Part shown: piece by piece, positions 60,073 through 62,979 of the stretch | Layout: every line of letters starts with the position of its first letter | Numbering within the stretch: the stretch's first letter is position 1 | Origin: Pedobacter foliorum | GTDB taxonomy: Bacteria; Bacteroidota; Bacteroidia; Sphingobacteriales; Sphingobacteriaceae | Length of the DNA stretch: 62,979 nt | Assembly (NCBI RefSeq): GCF_013266735.1 | Contig: NZ_JABSNU010000022.1 | Coordinates: 1-62,979 of the forward strand | Direction of reading: 5' to 3' | Translations under genes and position numbers: made by a program | Notes under the pieces: model-generated | Seen by the model: only the letters and a program-made list of their open reading frames with translations | Told to the model about the DNA's origin: nothing | The model's database searches: none

Positions 60073-62679
60073 ATGATTAAATTTTCTTTAAGTCTTATTT
60101 ATTCTCTGGTATTGTTCCTGGGACTAAAAAGCTTTTTTGGCGAACCTAAAGCCACTTCTTTTGATCCACCTGAATTAACAATCACTCCGTTTGCAGGGCC
60201 TGATGTTACACCCAGTCCTGCTTGTTTAGCCGTTGCAGCAACCGGTGAAGTTTTTGTTGGCGTTGATATGATTGGATCTTTAGGTAAAGATCCTAATAAA
60301 GGTCGCATCCTTAAATTAATTGATAAAGACAATGATGGCAAAATGGATCAGCACATAGAATTTGCTATGGTTGATAACCCTCGTGGTATTATTGCTCAAG
60401 GGGATAAGGTTTTTGTATTACACACTACTTTCTCTAAAGAAACAGGTAAAGCTACAGGTATGGACCTGGTAGTTTTTGAAGATAAAGATGGTGATGGTAA
60501 GGCTGATGGCCCTGCCAAACCTCTTATAGAGCACATCAGTAATGCTAAATACATTCAAGAACGTGGAACTGACCATGCTACAAATGGAATTAGAATGGGG
60601 ATCGACGGATGGATTTACATCGCAGTTGGTGATTTTGGTTTCCATGATGCGGTAGATCGTTCTGGTAAAAAAATGACCATGTTGGGTGGCGGTATTGTTC
60701 GCGTTCGTCCTGATGGAACTGAAATGGAGGTATATACTCATGGAACTCGTAATGTTTACGATGTTGCTATTGACCCTTTAATGAATGTTTTCACTAGAGA
60801 AAACACTAATGATGGTGGTGGATGGAATGTGCGCTTCTCACACCATATCCAATCTGGAGAATACGGATATCCTGTATTGTTTCAACATTTTACTGATGAG
60901 ATATTACCAGCTCTTGTAGATGTTGGTGGTGGTTCTGGTACTGGCGCATTATATATGAGCGAGCCAAACTGGCCTGAAAAATACAACAATGTACCAATGA
61001 TGGCTGACTGGGGAAGAAGTATGTTGTATATCCACAGGGTTACAGCTGATGGTCCTACTTTCACTCAAAAAGAAGAAGAATTTATTAAACTTCCTCAAAT
61101 TACAGATTTAGATGTAGATGGTTCTGGCCGACTTTATCTTGCTGCATGGGATGGCGCTGGTTATTCTGGTAGCCCAAGCAAAGGTTATGTAGTTCGTGCT
61201 GTGCCTAACAATTTTACTTATAAAGCATTTCCAAACGTAGCAAAAGCTTCAGTTAAAGAATTAACAGAATTGCTTAAATCAGCAAGTGCTGTAGGTCGTT
61301 TAAGCGCTTCGCAAGAGTTAATTGCACGTGCTAGTAAACAAGGTACTGCTGCTGCTTTAAAAGTTGCTTCTAACAAAAAACTTCCTCTAGAAGTGCGTGT
61401 TGCAGGTATTTTCACTTACGCACAAGCTGCAGGAGTTGATGGAATTCCTACTTTATTAACATTTCTTAAAGAAGATAACATCAGAGAATTCGCTTTAAGA
61501 GCGCTTGCTGATCGTAAAAACAACTTACAAAATGTTCCAACTGAACCATTCTTAGCTGGTCTTAAAGATGCTAATCCGCGTGTTCAGGCAATTTCAGTTA
61601 TTGGTTTAGGTCGTTTAGGTCATACAGAAACTGCTTCTGCCCTATTGCAGACTAAAGTTCCTGCATCATTTGTACAACCGGCTAAAAATGTTGAAGGCCC
61701 TCATGCTACGCCTAACTCTGCTATCGTGTTACCTCACTTAGCTGTTCAGGCATTAGTAAATCTTAAAGCTGTTGATGCTACTGTTGCTGCTATTAATGGC
61801 GAAAACTCAACTATTGCATTGTGGACTTTACGTTACATGCACGATCAGAAAGCTGTTGATGGTTTAATTAATGCTTATCAGAAATCTACTGACGATAAAT
61901 TAAAGAAACAGATCTTAATTACTTTAGCTCGTCTTTATAAAAAAGAAGATGTTTATGATGCTTCATGGTGGTGGGGAACAAGACCAGATTCTCATGGCCC
62001 GTACTACAAAGGTGTTGTTTGGGCAGCTTCTCCTGCTATTGAGAGCTTCTTAAAAGGAGAATGGGAAAAAGCAGATGCTAACGGTAAACAATTCTTTACT
62101 GACTTAGATGAGCGTAACCGTATGGATATTGCTGCATTTGGTGTTGAAGATAAAGTTGCTGCTGTTGAAGAGCCTAAAGTAGATCTTGAAAAGATCAAGA
62201 ATCAAAAAGGTCAGGTTGGTAAATCATCAATCGAGGATGTTTTATTGGCTATCAACAAATTAGATGGTGATGCGGTTAAAGGTAAAGCATTATTTACCCG
62301 TCAGGGATGTATTGCTTGTCATAGCATCAGCAAAGGCGAAAAAATGAAAGGTCCATTTATGGGTCAGATCGGTTCAATTATGAATCGTGAGCAAATTGCT
62401 GAATCTATCCTTAAGCCAAGTGCTTCAATTTCGCAAGGTTTTGCTACGGTAATGATCTCTGCTAAAGGTGATAAAACTTATATGGGCTTTATTACTGAAG
62501 AAACAGCTGCAAAGGTTGTGATGCGTAATATTGCCGGTGAAGTTTTCACTATTAAAGCAAGTGATATTTTATCACGTAAAGAAATGGATTCATCGATGAT
62601 GCCGGCAGGTTTAGCTAACTCATTATCGTATGAGGAACTTGCTTCGCTTGTAACTTTCCTTTCTCAGCAGAAGAAATAA
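60073..62679 (+). CDS. Secreted propeller / HEAT-repeat / cytochrome c dehydrogenase-like protein
   Basis: An 868-aa protein with an N-terminal hydrophobic signal (about 1-20). Residues about 35-390 form a sorbosone/glucose dehydrogenase-like propeller, with Ca-like 'DKDNDGKMD' and 'DKDGDGKAD' loops and 'RGTDHATNGIRMGIDGWIYIAVGD'. Residues about 395-640 look like HEAT-type helical repeats. The C-terminus (about 735-868) is a cytochrome c with 'GCIACHS' (C746, C749, H750) and a likely distal Met in 'SSMMPAGLANSL'. This is the PVC-type haem-binding architecture. With the upstream DUF1080 protein it may oxidise sugars or their derivatives in the periplasm. Confidence 0.88.
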   Translation: MIKFSLSLIYSLVLFLGLKSFFGEPKATSFDPPELTITPFAGPDVTPSPACLAVAATGEVFVGVDMIGSLGKDPNKGRILKLIDKDNDGKMDQHIEFAMVDNPRGIIAQGDKVFVLHTTFSKETGKATGMDLVVFEDKDGDGKADGPAKPLIEHISNAKYIQERGTDHATNGIRMGIDGWIYIAVGDFGFHDAVDRSGKKMTMLGGGIVRVRPDGTEMEVYTHGTRNVYDVAIDPLMNVFTRENTNDGGGWNVRFSHHIQSGEYGYPVLFQHFTDEILPALVDVGGGSGTGALYMSEPNWPEKYNNVPMMADWGRSMLYIHRVTADGPTFTQKEEEFIKLPQITDLDVDGSGRLYLAAWDGAGYSGSPSKGYVVRAVPNNFTYKAFPNVAKASVKELTELLKSASAVGRLSASQELIARASKQGTAAALKVASNKKLPLEVRVAGIFTYAQAAGVDGIPTLLTFLKEDNIREFALRALADRKNNLQNVPTEPFLAGLKDANPRVQAISVIGLGRLGHTETASALLQTKVPASFVQPAKNVEGPHATPNSAIVLPHLAVQALVNLKAVDATVAAINGENSTIALWTLRYMHDQKAVDGLINAYQKSTDDKLKKQILITLARLYKKEDVYDASWWWGTRPDSHGPYYKGVVWAASPAIESFLKGEWEKADANGKQFFTDLDERNRMDIAAFGVEDKVAAVEEPKVDLEKIKNQKGQVGKSSIEDVLLAINKLDGDAVKGKALFTRQGCIACHSISKGEKMKGPFMGQIGSIMNREQIAESILKPSASISQGFATVMISAKGDKTYMGFITEETAAKVVMRNIAGEVFTIKASDILSRKEMDSSMMPAGLANSLSYEELASLVTFLSQQKK

Positions 62680-62714
62680 GGATTAGTATTAAATGTTAGC
62701 ATTTAAACATTATA

Positions 62715-62750
62715 AAAAATGCCCTGTAGAGTTTTCTACAGGGCATTTTT
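62715..62750. terminator. Strong terminator after the cytochrome gene
   Basis: AAAAATGCCCTGTAGA (62715-62730) and its exact complement (62735-62750) form a perfect 16-bp stem with a 4-nt loop; T-run GCATTTTT ends the right arm. It ends the DUF1080-cytochrome operon and would also work on the other strand. Confidence 0.85.
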
Positions 62751-62805
62751 ACTATAAGGCACACTCATTTATTATAATGCACATTCGTTTATTATAAGTT
62801 AAACT

Positions 62806-62868
62806 CGTCATCCTGAATTTATTTCAGGACCTCGTTTAAGCAGGTTTTGAATAGCGATTGCGAGGTCC
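62806..62868. repeat. REP-like dispersed element, copy 3 (diverged)
   Basis: The left arm CGTCATCCTGAATTTATTT, continuing TCAGGACCTCG, is identical to copy 2. The centre differs, and the right part keeps GCGAGGTCC (62860-62868) but then loses the second palindrome, reading TTCTATGTTGAAATCC. It appears to be a decayed or partial copy. Confidence 0.75.
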
Positions 62869-62908
62869 TTCTATGTTGAAATCCAAATTTATTTATCCAT
62901 ATTTTATC

Positions 62909-62958
62909 AATCAATGATGTTGTTAGGAGAGAAAAATCTCCTAACAACATCATTGATT
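62909..62958. repeat. 22-bp perfect hairpin at the window edge
   Basis: The arms 62909-62930 and 62937-62958 are exact reverse complements over 22 bp (AATCAATGATGTTGTTAGGA plus GA) with loop GAAAAA. No T-run follows on either strand. Beyond the hairpin and the other elements listed, 62680-62979 holds no gene. Confidence 0.7.
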
Positions 62959-62979
62959 TCCATATCTTATTTGTAATGA

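Overview
The window looks like a chromosomal segment of a Bacteroidota bacterium of the Sphingobacteriaceae type (Pedobacter or a close relative). The grounds are low-GC, AT-rich intergenic DNA, a SusC/SusD pair, many signal peptides and lipoproteins of Bacteroidota style, several good matches to the Bacteroidota -7 promoter box TAnnTTTG, and a Bacteroidota-type bifunctional RhaEW enzyme. The genus is an inference; no rRNA is present.

Layout. 1-2.2 kb: repeats (19-bp tandem units, a dispersed REP-like element, a pentanucleotide microsatellite), two small lipoproteins and a J-domain/KTSC protein. 2.2-9.9 kb: a two-component system (OmpR-type regulator and sensor kinase) followed by a CzcCBA-type heavy-metal efflux operon, whose promoter carries three TTTAATT boxes exactly 11 bp apart upstream of a -7 box. 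9.9-15.6 kb: GH29 alpha-L-fucosidase, two membrane-associated proteins, the GTPase-family ATPase YchF and the MgtE magnesium transporter, with a second, inverted copy of the REP-like element. 15.8-23.6 kb: an unrecognised secreted protein facing an (alpha/alpha)6-barrel glycosidase-like protein, a Bcr/CflA-type MFS pump, a PaiB-like protein, a DMT exporter and a divergent MocR regulator. 23.8-24.35 kb: three consecutive tiny single-span membrane ORFs (35, 39, 48 aa) and tRNA-Arg(CCG). 24.4-27.8 kb: a CE4-like deacetylase, a lipoprotein and another DMT transporter.

27.8-37.6 kb is a complete L-rhamnose utilisation locus on the minus strand: GH78 rhamnosidase, GntR-type regulator, RhaT symporter, RhaEW (rhamnulose-1-P aldolase/lactaldehyde dehydrogenase), RhaI isomerase and RhaB kinase. 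It would release rhamnose from glycans, import it and cut it to DHAP and lactate. Divergent from it is the most interesting region (37.75-42.8 kb): a canonical SAM-I (S-box) riboswitch, then a 39-codon ORF with 20% Met+Cys, then a SusC/SusD outer-membrane uptake pair and a terminator. The SusCD pair sits between two rhamnosidase genes but its RNA leader argues for sulfur/methionine control rather than a rhamnose-glycan role.

42.9-50.3 kb: an orphan protein, a hairpin repeat and a minus-strand glycan cassette (serine esterase, GH95 fucosidase, second GH78 rhamnosidase). 50.3-51.6 kb: a two-gene nucleotidyltransferase/small-protein pair resembling a toxin-antitoxin module, and a 2H phosphoesterase. 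51.6-59 kb: a ResB-CcsA fusion for cytochrome c assembly with an internal signal-peptide-like segment and a His-rich linker, an L,D-transpeptidase, and a DUF5916 outer-membrane protein. 59.2-62.7 kb: a DUF1080 lipoprotein and a large propeller/HEAT/cytochrome c protein, then a strong terminator, a third REP-like copy and a 22-bp perfect hairpin at the window edge.

Functional calls rest on reading motifs and family knowledge; no database search was possible.
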